From UBA7692 sp964650845 (GTDB lineage: Bacteria > Bacteroidota > Bacteroidia > Chitinophagales > LD1), in the NCBI GenBank assembly GCA_964650845.1, contig CAZYXR010000002.1, forward strand, positions 1 through 64,000: DNA of 64,000 bases. Reading direction: 5' to 3'. The first letter of the stretch is position 1. Every line of letters starts with the position of its first letter. The notes under the pieces were generated by a model. The model was not told where the DNA came from, did no database searches, and saw only the letters and a list, made by a program, of their open reading frames with translations. The position numbers and the translations under genes are program-made. Of this stretch, positions 36,587-45,016 are shown piece after piece.

Positions 36587-37402
36587 ATGTTTATAGAACA
36601 ATCGCATAATACTCTTTTTGAGCAACAGGGGTACGTTGTACTTCCACTGCTTGAACAAAAGGATATTTCGTATCTCGAAAGTCTTTATATTGAAAGTGCG
36701 TCCGATGCACAAGTAAAAGAACCTTTTTACACTTCTGTGTGGAGCCCAAACAGAGCTTACCGAAAGTTTGTTTACGAAAAAGTAAGCCCTATAATGTTTA
36801 ATCAGGTTGCTAAATTTTTGTTAGACAGCGAACCAATATTTTCCAACTTTCATGTCAAAAAAAGTGGCGGAGATAGTGCATTGATTCCACATCAAGATTG
36901 GAACTTTGTGGATGAAACAAAGCACCAGTCAATGACAATTTGGTGCCCGCTAACCAATGTAGATGAAAAGAACGGAGCTTTGCAGGTAGTATCAGGGTCG
37001 CATCGCATGAATAATTATGTAAGAGGGCGTTTTTTTGACTCCCCTTTTGAAAACATTCGGGATACTGTAGTCAAAGCTAAAATGACATCAATTCCTATGA
37101 AAACCGGAGAGGCTATTTTTTTTCATTCACGATTGATTCATGCTTCGTCCCCTAACTTATCAAATAGTACTCGTGTGGCGGCATCTGTTGTAGTGGTACC
37201 TAATGGAACACCCATTGTTCATGATGTATTAGATAGAAAATCCGCTACTGTTAAACGGATGAAAGTAACCCCCGATTTTTTTTATAATTATAGTTGTTAT
37301 GATGATTTATTGGGTATTGCTGGCATAGAACAGGGCACTTATCGTTATGAAGCAATTTCGGGTATAGAATTAGATGCTGTTTGTGGCAAGAGGCACTATT
37401 GA
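36587..37402 (+). CDS. Phytanoyl-CoA dioxygenase (PhyH) family protein 3
   Basis: 271 residues. N-terminal LFEQQGYVVLPLLEQ is followed by triad His102-Gln-Asp104 (PHQDWNFVDE) and His185 (RLIHASSPNLS), with Arg196. The central WCPLTNVDEKNGALQVVSGSH carries the usual beta-helix core. It begins 39 bases after the HxG protein and ends 21 bases before the next paralogue. No signal peptide, so cytosolic. Confidence 0.88.
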   Translation: MFIEQSHNTLFEQQGYVVLPLLEQKDISYLESLYIESASDAQVKEPFYTSVWSPNRAYRKFVYEKVSPIMFNQVAKFLLDSEPIFSNFHVKKSGGDSALIPHQDWNFVDETKHQSMTIWCPLTNVDEKNGALQVVSGSHRMNNYVRGRFFDSPFENIRDTVVKAKMTSIPMKTGEAIFFHSRLIHASSPNLSNSTRVAASVVVVPNGTPIVHDVLDRKSATVKRMKVTPDFFYNYSCYDDLLGIAGIEQGTYRYEAISGIELDAVCGKRHY

Positions 37403-37423
37403 GTTTATATGTAAGGAGACAAT

Positions 37424-38329
37424 ATGAAGAATCCAATTTTTAAAAGCGAAGAAGAGCAAGCAACATTTGAAAAAGATGGCTATGTAGTTGTTCGGAGGTT
37501 GATACCTCCGCCCATTGTGGAGGCACTTAATGCACTATACTTAATGCATGAAAAAGAATCTCAGGCGGATCAGCATGGGATGAGCAATTCCTCACATGCA
37601 AGAAGCCCAGAAGCAGCTCTAAAAATATGCCAACAAATGGAATCGCTTGTTACAGAGTACGTGGATAAGCATTTGATAAACTATAAATTTTTAGGGGGAG
37701 GTTTTTTAGTTAAAAAAAGTGGAGAAGATTCGTACTTTGATATGCATCAAGACAGAACTCTTGTAGAAGAACCACAGTATTGCTCATTAAATTTTTGGAT
37801 GAGTTTGGACGACATTGGCAAAGATCGCGGACGGTTGTTTGTGCTGAAAGGTTCTCCTCGACTAAGCCCATATATTCGGACGGCTCCTGAGTATTCAATG
37901 AAGTTGAATCAAGTTAAAAAAGTTGCCCCACATTTCTTTACTTACTTGGATACAGAAGCGGGCGATGTTGTGTTTTTTAACCACGCCCTTATTCACGGCT
38001 CAGAAAAAAACCTGTCTGGACGCAACAGAATGGCAGCAACAATGGGGGTATATAGTACGGATGCATCATTGTCAATTTATTATAAAGATTCCGAAAGTCC
38101 ACCAGACAAAGCTGAGCGGTATCTCATAGATAATCAAGTATTTATCAATTCAAGAAATGGGCGCCCACCCAAAGAGGATTTTAATGGATTTGTTCACCTC
38201 GGTAAAGCGTGGAGCAGCCCTATAACCCCAAAACAACTTTCTGATTTTATGATGCAACAATTAAGTTTCAAAGAGAAGGTAATCGTCTATGGAAGGAAAA
38301 TGAAATCTGTTTTTCAGAAGAAGTATTAA
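37424..38329 (+). CDS. Phytanoyl-CoA dioxygenase (PhyH) family protein 4
   Basis: 301 residues. Triad His108-Gln-Asp110 (MHQDRTLVEE) and His191 (ALIHGSEKNLSGRNR), with Arg202. It starts with FEKDGYVVVRRLIPP. The body is more divergent than the neighbours: the common SGSH loop reads LKGSPR. A basic C-terminal tail (KVIVYGRKMKSVFQKK) may help localisation. Same operon, 48 bases before paralogue 5. Confidence 0.87.
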   Translation: MKNPIFKSEEEQATFEKDGYVVVRRLIPPPIVEALNALYLMHEKESQADQHGMSNSSHARSPEAALKICQQMESLVTEYVDKHLINYKFLGGGFLVKKSGEDSYFDMHQDRTLVEEPQYCSLNFWMSLDDIGKDRGRLFVLKGSPRLSPYIRTAPEYSMKLNQVKKVAPHFFTYLDTEAGDVVFFNHALIHGSEKNLSGRNRMAATMGVYSTDASLSIYYKDSESPPDKAERYLIDNQVFINSRNGRPPKEDFNGFVHLGKAWSSPITPKQLSDFMMQQLSFKEKVIVYGRKMKSVFQKKY

Positions 38330-38377
38330 CTATGCAAAAAAAGAATTTTTTTATTTCATTATAGTAATATACTCGCT

Positions 38378-39205
38378 ATGCTTTTCAAAGATAAATCGCT
38401 GTATGAGTTATATCGTAAAGACGGCTATGTTGTGCTCCCGCTTTTTGACGATAATTATCTGGGTGCTTTGAAAGAACTTTATCAAAAAAACACCATCGGT
38501 CAAGAAAAAGGACTACTACCTTCCTTGAGATATAGGAGCAATGACGAGAAAGTAACAGAGTATAATGATATTGCTGCAATCGTTGATACCGCACTAAGAA
38601 GATATTTCGAAGACTTTGATTATGTTGCAAATCATTTTATCACGAAAACAGCTAATAATCCTGATGAATTTAGACTACATCAAGACTGGAATGTTACTGA
38701 CGAAGATAAGTATATCGCTGCACATATTTGGTCGCCTTTGCAGGATACCGATGAACAAAACGGAGGATTGTTTGTTGTTAAAGGCAGTCACAACTTTTTC
38801 AAAAATTTCCGCTCTGGTTCATTAGGAATACCTTTTATCACAACTACCGAAAGCGTAAAGCAGCATATCACTTCCTTTAAATTAAAGCAAGGTGAAGCAA
38901 TTGTTTATAATCAGGCATTGTTTCACGGCTCTCATCCCAACAATACCGATACAGACAGAAAAGTCGTATTAAGTTGTATTAAACCCAAAGAAGCTCCTAT
39001 GCTGATTTATCATAAGGAAGGCGCAGATAGTTCAGGAACAAGAATAAAAGCATATAAAATCACCCCCAATATGCTGTTGGAGCAAATTGCGGAACTTGAA
39101 AAAGGAGCAGTGCCCGAACAAGCAGCCCTTTATTCAGAATTTACAGTTTCAAATTCGCAGCAAAAAGAGATAAATAATTATAGTTTTGAAGCACATCTTC
39201 GCTAA
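38378..39205 (+). CDS. Phytanoyl-CoA dioxygenase (PhyH) family protein 5
   Basis: 275 residues. Triad His101-Gln-Asp103 (LHQDWNVTDED) and His183 (LFHGSHPNNTDTDR), with Arg194. Its HQDWN-V-DE core is closest to paralogue 3, which suggests a recent duplication. The stop codon ends one base before the next start codon. Confidence 0.88.
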   Translation: MLFKDKSLYELYRKDGYVVLPLFDDNYLGALKELYQKNTIGQEKGLLPSLRYRSNDEKVTEYNDIAAIVDTALRRYFEDFDYVANHFITKTANNPDEFRLHQDWNVTDEDKYIAAHIWSPLQDTDEQNGGLFVVKGSHNFFKNFRSGSLGIPFITTTESVKQHITSFKLKQGEAIVYNQALFHGSHPNNTDTDRKVVLSCIKPKEAPMLIYHKEGADSSGTRIKAYKITPNMLLEQIAELEKGAVPEQAALYSEFTVSNSQQKEINNYSFEAHLR

Positions 39206-39206
39206 C

Positions 39207-40094
39207 ATGGAAAGTATTTATAACTCTATTTTTAAGGATGTCAATGTTGGCAAGAAGTTAGAGCAGAGCGGGTGGGCATTACTTGATTTTTGCAATCAAG
39301 AAACAATAGAAGTACTGGAAAAAAAATTCACCGAACTATTGCCTCTCTTCAATGAAATGCCGCTAATTATCACGCTGCTTCATCAACACAGAACAGTTAC
39401 TCAGCAAGTACACAATACTATTTTGTCGGAGTTAAGAGCAGATTTCAATAGACATTTCAGGAGTTACAAAGTACCTATCGCTCATTTTTTTGTAAAAACA
39501 AAAAACTCTCCACACATTGGACTACATCAAGATCCAATGATTACCGATCAGGCTATTCAGCCAAGCTATGGTTTATGGATACCTTTAATAGATACAGACG
39601 AAAACAACGGTGCTTTAGCTGTACTTGACGGAAGTCATCGCTGGTTTCATCCTTTTCAGGCCGACACGGTTCCGATGTCAATAGGTGAGATATGGAAAAG
39701 GTTAATACCTGAATGTACTATACTAAGCCTAAAGAAAGGGCAGGCAGTGCTAATGGATAACCGTCTTGTGCATTATTCTTATCCTGTCTTAACAAATGAA
39801 ATCAGACCTGCCGCTGTTATCAAACTTACACATATAGACAATACTTATTACACATTATATCAAAACAATGAGAGTATATCATTGATTAAAAACAATGAAA
39901 ATTTTTATTTGAATGAATCGTGGGTTTGCGACAAAACAAAATTCCCTCCCGGTGAAATTGTTGGCATACTTGACTTTGAACCTCGTGCTATTAGTTATGA
40001 AGAGTATCAAACTATAAAATCCGCTAACATCCGTAGCTCTTTTCAAACAAAAACGATATTTGATTTTTTGAAAAGTGGGCAACCAAATAGATAA
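39207..40094 (+). CDS. Phytanoyl-CoA dioxygenase (PhyH) family protein 6
   Basis: 295 residues from ATG 39207. Triad His107-Gln-Asp109 (LHQDPMITDQ) and His189 (RLVHYSYPVLT), with Arg200 (NEIRPA). It is more divergent: the N-terminal GYVVLP motif is replaced by GWALLDF, and residues 40-100 show little likeness to the others. It likely accepts a different substrate from its neighbours (inference). Confidence 0.87.
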   Translation: MESIYNSIFKDVNVGKKLEQSGWALLDFCNQETIEVLEKKFTELLPLFNEMPLIITLLHQHRTVTQQVHNTILSELRADFNRHFRSYKVPIAHFFVKTKNSPHIGLHQDPMITDQAIQPSYGLWIPLIDTDENNGALAVLDGSHRWFHPFQADTVPMSIGEIWKRLIPECTILSLKKGQAVLMDNRLVHYSYPVLTNEIRPAAVIKLTHIDNTYYTLYQNNESISLIKNNENFYLNESWVCDKTKFPPGEIVGILDFEPRAISYEEYQTIKSANIRSSFQTKTIFDFLKSGQPNR

Positions 40095-40116
40095 TGCTCT
40101 ATATTAGATAGTTTAC

Positions 40117-41103
40117 ATGCAACAAGAAGTATATATTACCGATTATTTCTTCGAAAGGAAGTATGCACCAACATATACTTTAATACCTCCTTTTCCCATG
40201 GAGGTATTATTAGATGTTACCTCCTTTTGTAATCACGCCTGCACATTTTGTACAAACCCAGATATTGAGCTCAAAAAAACCGTAAATAAGGAATTAGCAC
40301 TCAAATTTATTCAAGATTCATACAACTTAGGTGCGCGCAGGTTGGGCGTGTTTGGTACGGGAGAATCATTTCTTTATAAGCAACTTTATGAATATATTCT
40401 CTTTGCAAAAAAGATAGGATTTGACTACGTATATATTAAAACAAACGGAGCGTTATGCACTATTGAAAAGTTGGCACCCGTTTTAGATGCCGGCTTAGAT
40501 TCATTGCGTTTTTCTATACATGCCGGCACAAGAGAATCTTATAAAAAAGTACAAGGTAAGGATGACTTTGATAAGGTGTTGAAGAATGTACAGCAAGCAG
40601 ATAAATACAGAAAAGAGAAAAAATTGAATGTTGAAATTGCTGTAAGTATGGTAGTAACCAGTATTGCAGGCAACGAGTTAGATTTACTGAAAAAACACAT
40701 AGGCGATTGTGTAGATGTGTGGGACGTACAAGACTTGAATTCGCAATGTGGTAATTTACTGGATAACAAAGAGAAAGGCGAAATTAAAGGAGGCGGCCCT
40801 CGATTCGATTTCAAAGCAGGGAAGTGTAAACAGCCATTTTCTTCATTATCGCTTACTCCAGAAGGCTATATTTCTGCATGTATTATGGATTTTAATGGTG
40901 ATTTGATAGCAGGAGATTTTAATGAAACTGAACTAAAAGAAATATGGGAAGGTGAGGTGCTTGTAAAGTTCAGAAAAGACCACATAGAGAACAACCTAAA
41001 AGACCATATTTGTTACGCTTGTATTTATAATAAAGAGAATGAACATAAGCCGCTGCTTGAAAAGTTTTCAAGAAAATATCGAGTAAAACAAGTGTTGGGA
41101 TAG
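40117..41103 (+). CDS. Radical SAM/SPASM domain protein
   Basis: 328 residues. The [4Fe-4S] motif is CNHACTFC (Cys38/42/45), followed by GTGESFLY and DSLRFSIHAG. The C-terminal SPASM-like region has Cys237, Cys255, Cys299 and Cys302 (QPFSSLSLTPEGYISAC, then CYAC), enough for one auxiliary cluster. SPASM enzymes act on peptides or on amino-glycosides and sugars, and no precursor peptide is visible nearby. It sits between PhyH6 and the cytochrome gene with about 20-base gaps. Confidence 0.87.
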   Translation: MQQEVYITDYFFERKYAPTYTLIPPFPMEVLLDVTSFCNHACTFCTNPDIELKKTVNKELALKFIQDSYNLGARRLGVFGTGESFLYKQLYEYILFAKKIGFDYVYIKTNGALCTIEKLAPVLDAGLDSLRFSIHAGTRESYKKVQGKDDFDKVLKNVQQADKYRKEKKLNVEIAVSMVVTSIAGNELDLLKKHIGDCVDVWDVQDLNSQCGNLLDNKEKGEIKGGGPRFDFKAGKCKQPFSSLSLTPEGYISACIMDFNGDLIAGDFNETELKEIWEGEVLVKFRKDHIENNLKDHICYACIYNKENEHKPLLEKFSRKYRVKQVLG

Positions 41104-41123
41104 AGAATTCTTACGGAATTTAT

Positions 41124-42281
41124 ATGATACACAAACAAAGAATATCGTTGTTGATGATGATCGCAATCGCTGTTGCGATTGTTTACAACGGGTGCAATTT
41201 TTATAAACCCCAGCAAGACTCTATACACAATCACGAAAAGTATAAGAATATATCAAGGGCAGATCTCTTGAATGCGTGTCAATCGTGCCATGCAGAACAA
41301 CACAAAAATGAACAACTTGGTCCACACGCCAATGCTTATAAGGCTTTGGCAGAGCATAAAGAGTATGTTAATTCTACTGAATATAATTTAGCTGGATACA
41401 CCACACTTGTAAACCGCGATTTAGAGACAGAATGTATTAATTGCCATGCCCCCAAGAATTTGTTTGAAGATGCTTATGTTGGATTAGAGCTTTTGTCCAT
41501 GTCCGTGTTAAGCAAAATGCCTACGGATACATTTTTTACAGAACCCAAACCAAGAATAGCGGAGCGACTGACGGGTATTGATTGTCTTTCATGTCACTAC
41601 AATGGTAAAGACGTTTTGGCTTCAAAGAACTTCAAAGAGAAAAAAGAAAGTCGTTCGATAGAAGGATATTGTTTTCCTAAACCATCTGCTTTTTTAAGCT
41701 CAGATCTTCTTTGTGCCAGTTGCCATAAAAGTAATTATAACGATAAAGAAGATTTTTTGGGGATTACTTCTATGAACTGCAATAGTTGCCACACAGAAAA
41801 AATACAAGGCAGCTCCACACATTACACTTATTGGAAAAACCGAAAAAAAGAAGTGCTTGATAGTTCTTACTACGAAGGTATGATAGCGGGTCTAAAGATT
41901 ACAAATGAAAAAGACAAAATATTTGTGCAACTAAAAAATACATCAATCCCTCATCCATTTAATATTTGTAGAGAAACGGGTGTTTTGTTTGAATTTAAGA
42001 ATAGTAATAATGCTGTTTTGACTGAGAAACGAGTAGTGTTAAACCGAAAAGATGTTTACTGTAGTTTTGTTGATATACCACAATTTGCAAAAGAAGCAAA
42101 AGCGGCAAGCGAGTCGGGCAATGCATTTGAATACAATGCAGAGCCGATTACTTTTGAGGTTGATAAAGCAAAACATAAAGGGATAACAACCGTAGGGGTG
42201 AGCGTATTAACCAAGGGGCAATATTGGCATGATGATAGCACAGGAGATGTAACAATCCGAAAGTCCTATCCCATAAATTGA
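41124..42281 (+). CDS. Five-haem c-type cytochrome, probable lipoprotein or membrane-anchored
   Basis: 385 residues. Five CxxCH motifs at residues 52-56, 104-108, 154-158, 197-201 and 219-223 bind five covalent haems, as in cytochrome c554 / NapC-NrfB-like families. The N-terminus has a hydrophobic stretch (about 7-22) ending in YNGCN, possibly a lipobox, so it should be periplasmic or on the outer membrane. The C-terminal 150 residues lack haem motifs and look beta-rich. It is an electron-transfer or redox protein in an otherwise cytosolic-looking operon. Partner unknown. Confidence 0.87.
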   Translation: MIHKQRISLLMMIAIAVAIVYNGCNFYKPQQDSIHNHEKYKNISRADLLNACQSCHAEQHKNEQLGPHANAYKALAEHKEYVNSTEYNLAGYTTLVNRDLETECINCHAPKNLFEDAYVGLELLSMSVLSKMPTDTFFTEPKPRIAERLTGIDCLSCHYNGKDVLASKNFKEKKESRSIEGYCFPKPSAFLSSDLLCASCHKSNYNDKEDFLGITSMNCNSCHTEKIQGSSTHYTYWKNRKKEVLDSSYYEGMIAGLKITNEKDKIFVQLKNTSIPHPFNICRETGVLFEFKNSNNAVLTEKRVVLNRKDVYCSFVDIPQFAKEAKAASESGNAFEYNAEPITFEVDKAKHKGITTVGVSVLTKGQYWHDDSTGDVTIRKSYPIN

Positions 42282-42356
42282 AATTAAGTATAATTGCGCT
42301 CAGGCAAATGATTTATTGTTTCGCAGTGGCAAACAATTACATAGATAAAAGCATCA

Positions 42357-43589
42357 ATGTCTCTTCCAATAATTTCAGTCAATAATGTAGCAAAATCTTT
42401 CAAAGTTGCCGATAGCAATACACAAACAGTAGGGATTGGCAGTACATTTTGGGCATTAAAAGATATTTCTTTTGACGTTTTGGAAGGAGAAGTGTTGGGA
42501 ATAATTGGGCGCAATGGCTCAGGCAAAAGCACACTACTTAAAATTCTAAGTAACATAGTTAAACCATCCTCAGGCACAGTTATGTTAAGAGGAAATGTTA
42601 CATCTATTTTAGAGATTGGGTCTGGCTTTCATCCAGAACTCACTGGGATAGAAAATATTTTTCTCTATGGTAGTATGCTTGGAATGAGCCGAAAAGAAAT
42701 AAACCAATTGTTGGAAGAGATTGTTGATTTCAGCGAAATAGGAGATTTCGTTAATGAGCAAGTAAAAAATTATTCCAGCGGTATGTATCTACGCCTTGCA
42801 TTGTCGGTAGTGCTGCAGGCGCACATTTCAACCCTTATAGTTGATGAAGTATTAGCGGTAGGCGATGCCGGGTTTAAAAAAAAGACGTTTGACAAAATCA
42901 GCTCACTTATCAAAAAGAGAGGCGTTTCTGTTGTAATGGTATCTCATGGAATGAACGACCTAATTGAGTTAAGCAATAGGTGTATTTACTTAGAAAAAGG
43001 AAGAATAGTTGACGAAGGTCTGCCCGATGATATCATTTCACGGTATTTGGTGGATGTTACTTCTGGAAACAATAGAAAAGTGCCACCTGGTTCTGTAAAA
43101 AAGTTGGAATGGGATAATGTGCCAGAGGCTCCGGGCAATAATCAGGTGCGACTAATTGGAGTAGCCATAAAACAAGATCAAGAAGAACAGCGAAGCGATA
43201 TTTTTATTGAAGATGCCCTTTTTTTTGAAGTTGAATTTGTAAAACTGACAGACAATATTGCTTTAAATGTAACCCTTGTTTTTTACGATGCATTACAAAC
43301 CCCGCTGTTTTTTGCCACATCATTGTACAACAAAGCAGAAGCAGATATAGACAACTTATATCAAACAGAGAAAGGTCGCTTGAAGTATTCTTGTTTTATA
43401 CCAAGTTTTTTCAATGCAGGGCATTATTCTTTTCAAGTAAAGTTTGGTACAGAGAGCGAACCGGAACTCTATGTACATAGCGAAAAGTTTAGTTTTTCAG
43501 TAAAAAAGAATCCCATTTTAAAGTATCAAGAGATAAAACCAGTGATACTTAGACCGAGTTTCAATTGGGTTCATCAAAGAATTCTATAG
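42357..43589 (+). CDS. Wzt-like polysaccharide ABC transporter ATP-binding protein
   Basis: 410 residues. ABC domain: Walker A GRNGSGKST (about 51-59), signature YSSGMYLRLALS, Walker B LIVDEVLAVGD, H-loop VSHGMNDL. Residues about 270-410 form a C-terminal beta-sandwich like the Wzt O-antigen-binding domain, which recognises the end of the glycan to be exported. No Wzm permease gene is visible in this window. It is the last gene of the long operon and gives the best hint that the product is a surface glycan. Confidence 0.86.
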   Translation: MSLPIISVNNVAKSFKVADSNTQTVGIGSTFWALKDISFDVLEGEVLGIIGRNGSGKSTLLKILSNIVKPSSGTVMLRGNVTSILEIGSGFHPELTGIENIFLYGSMLGMSRKEINQLLEEIVDFSEIGDFVNEQVKNYSSGMYLRLALSVVLQAHISTLIVDEVLAVGDAGFKKKTFDKISSLIKKRGVSVVMVSHGMNDLIELSNRCIYLEKGRIVDEGLPDDIISRYLVDVTSGNNRKVPPGSVKKLEWDNVPEAPGNNQVRLIGVAIKQDQEEQRSDIFIEDALFFEVEFVKLTDNIALNVTLVFYDALQTPLFFATSLYNKAEADIDNLYQTEKGRLKYSCFIPSFFNAGHYSFQVKFGTESEPELYVHSEKFSFSVKKNPILKYQEIKPVILRPSFNWVHQRIL

Positions 43590-43701
43590 ACGTTAGACAG
43601 AAAATTATTCTTCAGAGAAATGACAATCACTTTAACTGTTCTTTTCTGCAAAAATTTTATTTGAATCAACTTGCTGTCTTGTTTTTTGAAATGGTGTATG
43701 C

Positions 43702-44932
43702 CTAACGTTTAAAAAAATGGCTATAAATAAGTCGTGCAGCTTCATTATATCCAGTGGAGTTAAAATGTGCATCTATATGCCAATATAGTTGTTCAGGCTT
43801 ATTATATCTTGATAGGCTATCATTTAAATTAAGGTATTCTATGTTTAACTCAGTTAATTGCTTATTTAATGCCATATACTCATTATTAACACTCAAAACT
43901 TCCGATAGCACAGGGGTGAGTACCACATAAAGCCTTACATTTTCTTTATCTGTCCAAGGAATAATTGAGAACTTAAACAGCTCTATAATCTGTTTTATAG
44001 CTTCTTGCGCTGCAGCTGTTTTATCTTCCTTTGTCATCAGTGTAAAATCATAACCAAGCACATTATGCATAAAAAGCCTAAATACATAACTTATTGCGTA
44101 AAGCGGTTCCCAAAATGGAGGTTTGCGAAATTGTATAGAACCATCATCTAAAAATCTCCCCCCCCCCGCGCATCATAACATCATTTATATCGCTTTGATT
44201 CATCATAAAAATTGCTCCGTAAACAGGATACCGAGATTTTAATACCTTCAAAAGATTAAACTCAAAGAAAGGATCGCTTCCACTACTTCCACCATTCACA
44301 ATTTCTATATTAGTATCAATTTGGGCAATATGTTTTTCAAGAAGAAAAGGATATGTACTATCATGGGGTGCCCCAAATGATTCTGTGAAAGAGTCGCCTA
44401 ACGTGATAATCGTTTTTTTGTTTTTACTCGGCAGTTTACCCCTTAAGCCTAGTTCATTGGTTTTTTCATTCGTATAATTGAACTCAGGTGCTTCATAATC
44501 TCTTGTTACATTTGCATCAGCTATATGTAAATGCTTGATTTTATCTTCCGAATTATTTTTTACAGACGAAATCTTATTATAATCTGTGTCATACATCGTA
44601 TAATACTCTCCGCTCAACCTTTCAGAATAAGTAATTGGGTATTTGAAATAAAACCTAAGGGTTGTTTCTGCTATAAATAAAGAAAATACGATAGAAGCAA
44701 ATAACAACAAAACATAGTTGGGCTTAATATTTAATACTTTGAAGATTACAAAAGGCAATATAAATAGGATTGTGTAGTATAAAATCGTAACAGTGAATGT
44801 TGATTCACCATTAAATGGCATAGACAAGTAGTCTGGTATCTTTAACGCAATAAGTATTTTTAATGCAAAGAATATTATCAGAGTGTATTTCAATACTTTT
44901 ATAAACATATTTGATTTGTGGAATTGCATCAT
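43702..44932 (-). pseudogene. SGNH-hydrolase-like membrane protein, frameshifted at a G10 tract
   Basis: The two open pieces (44932-44144 and 44070-43702) join if one base is removed from a run of ten Gs (plus-strand Cs at 44158-44167). The restored protein is about 409 residues. Four hydrophobic segments come first, then GDSFTESFG (Ser nucleophile block), NQSDINDVM and C-terminal HIDAHFNSTGYNE (Asp/His block). As written, translation stops eight codons after the tract begins, before the Asp-His block. This could be phase variation or a sequencing error. Start: ATG at 44929 or 44932. It is divergent from the twitch radical SAM gene, with 84 bases between. Confidence 0.75.
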
Positions 44933-44995
44933 TTCTTTTTTATCTAAAGTAAGGCGGCAAGATAACAAAATACGAATTTCGTCTGATGTTTTTGT

Positions 44996-45003
44996 TACCT
45001 TTG
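44996..45003 (+). promoter_or_regulatory. Probable -7 element of the twitch radical SAM gene
   Basis: TACCTTTG matches TAnnTTTG and ends 13 bases before the ATG at 45017, giving a very short leader. No strong -33 element. Confidence 0.4.
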
Positions 45004-45016
45004 TAATCTGAATTGT

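Noticed and set aside
32085..43589. A RiPP precursor peptide for the radical SAM/SPASM enzymes
   Set aside because: The gaps in this operon are short, and I find no short frame with a plausible leader and repeated core; only tiny frames occur in 33558-33683.
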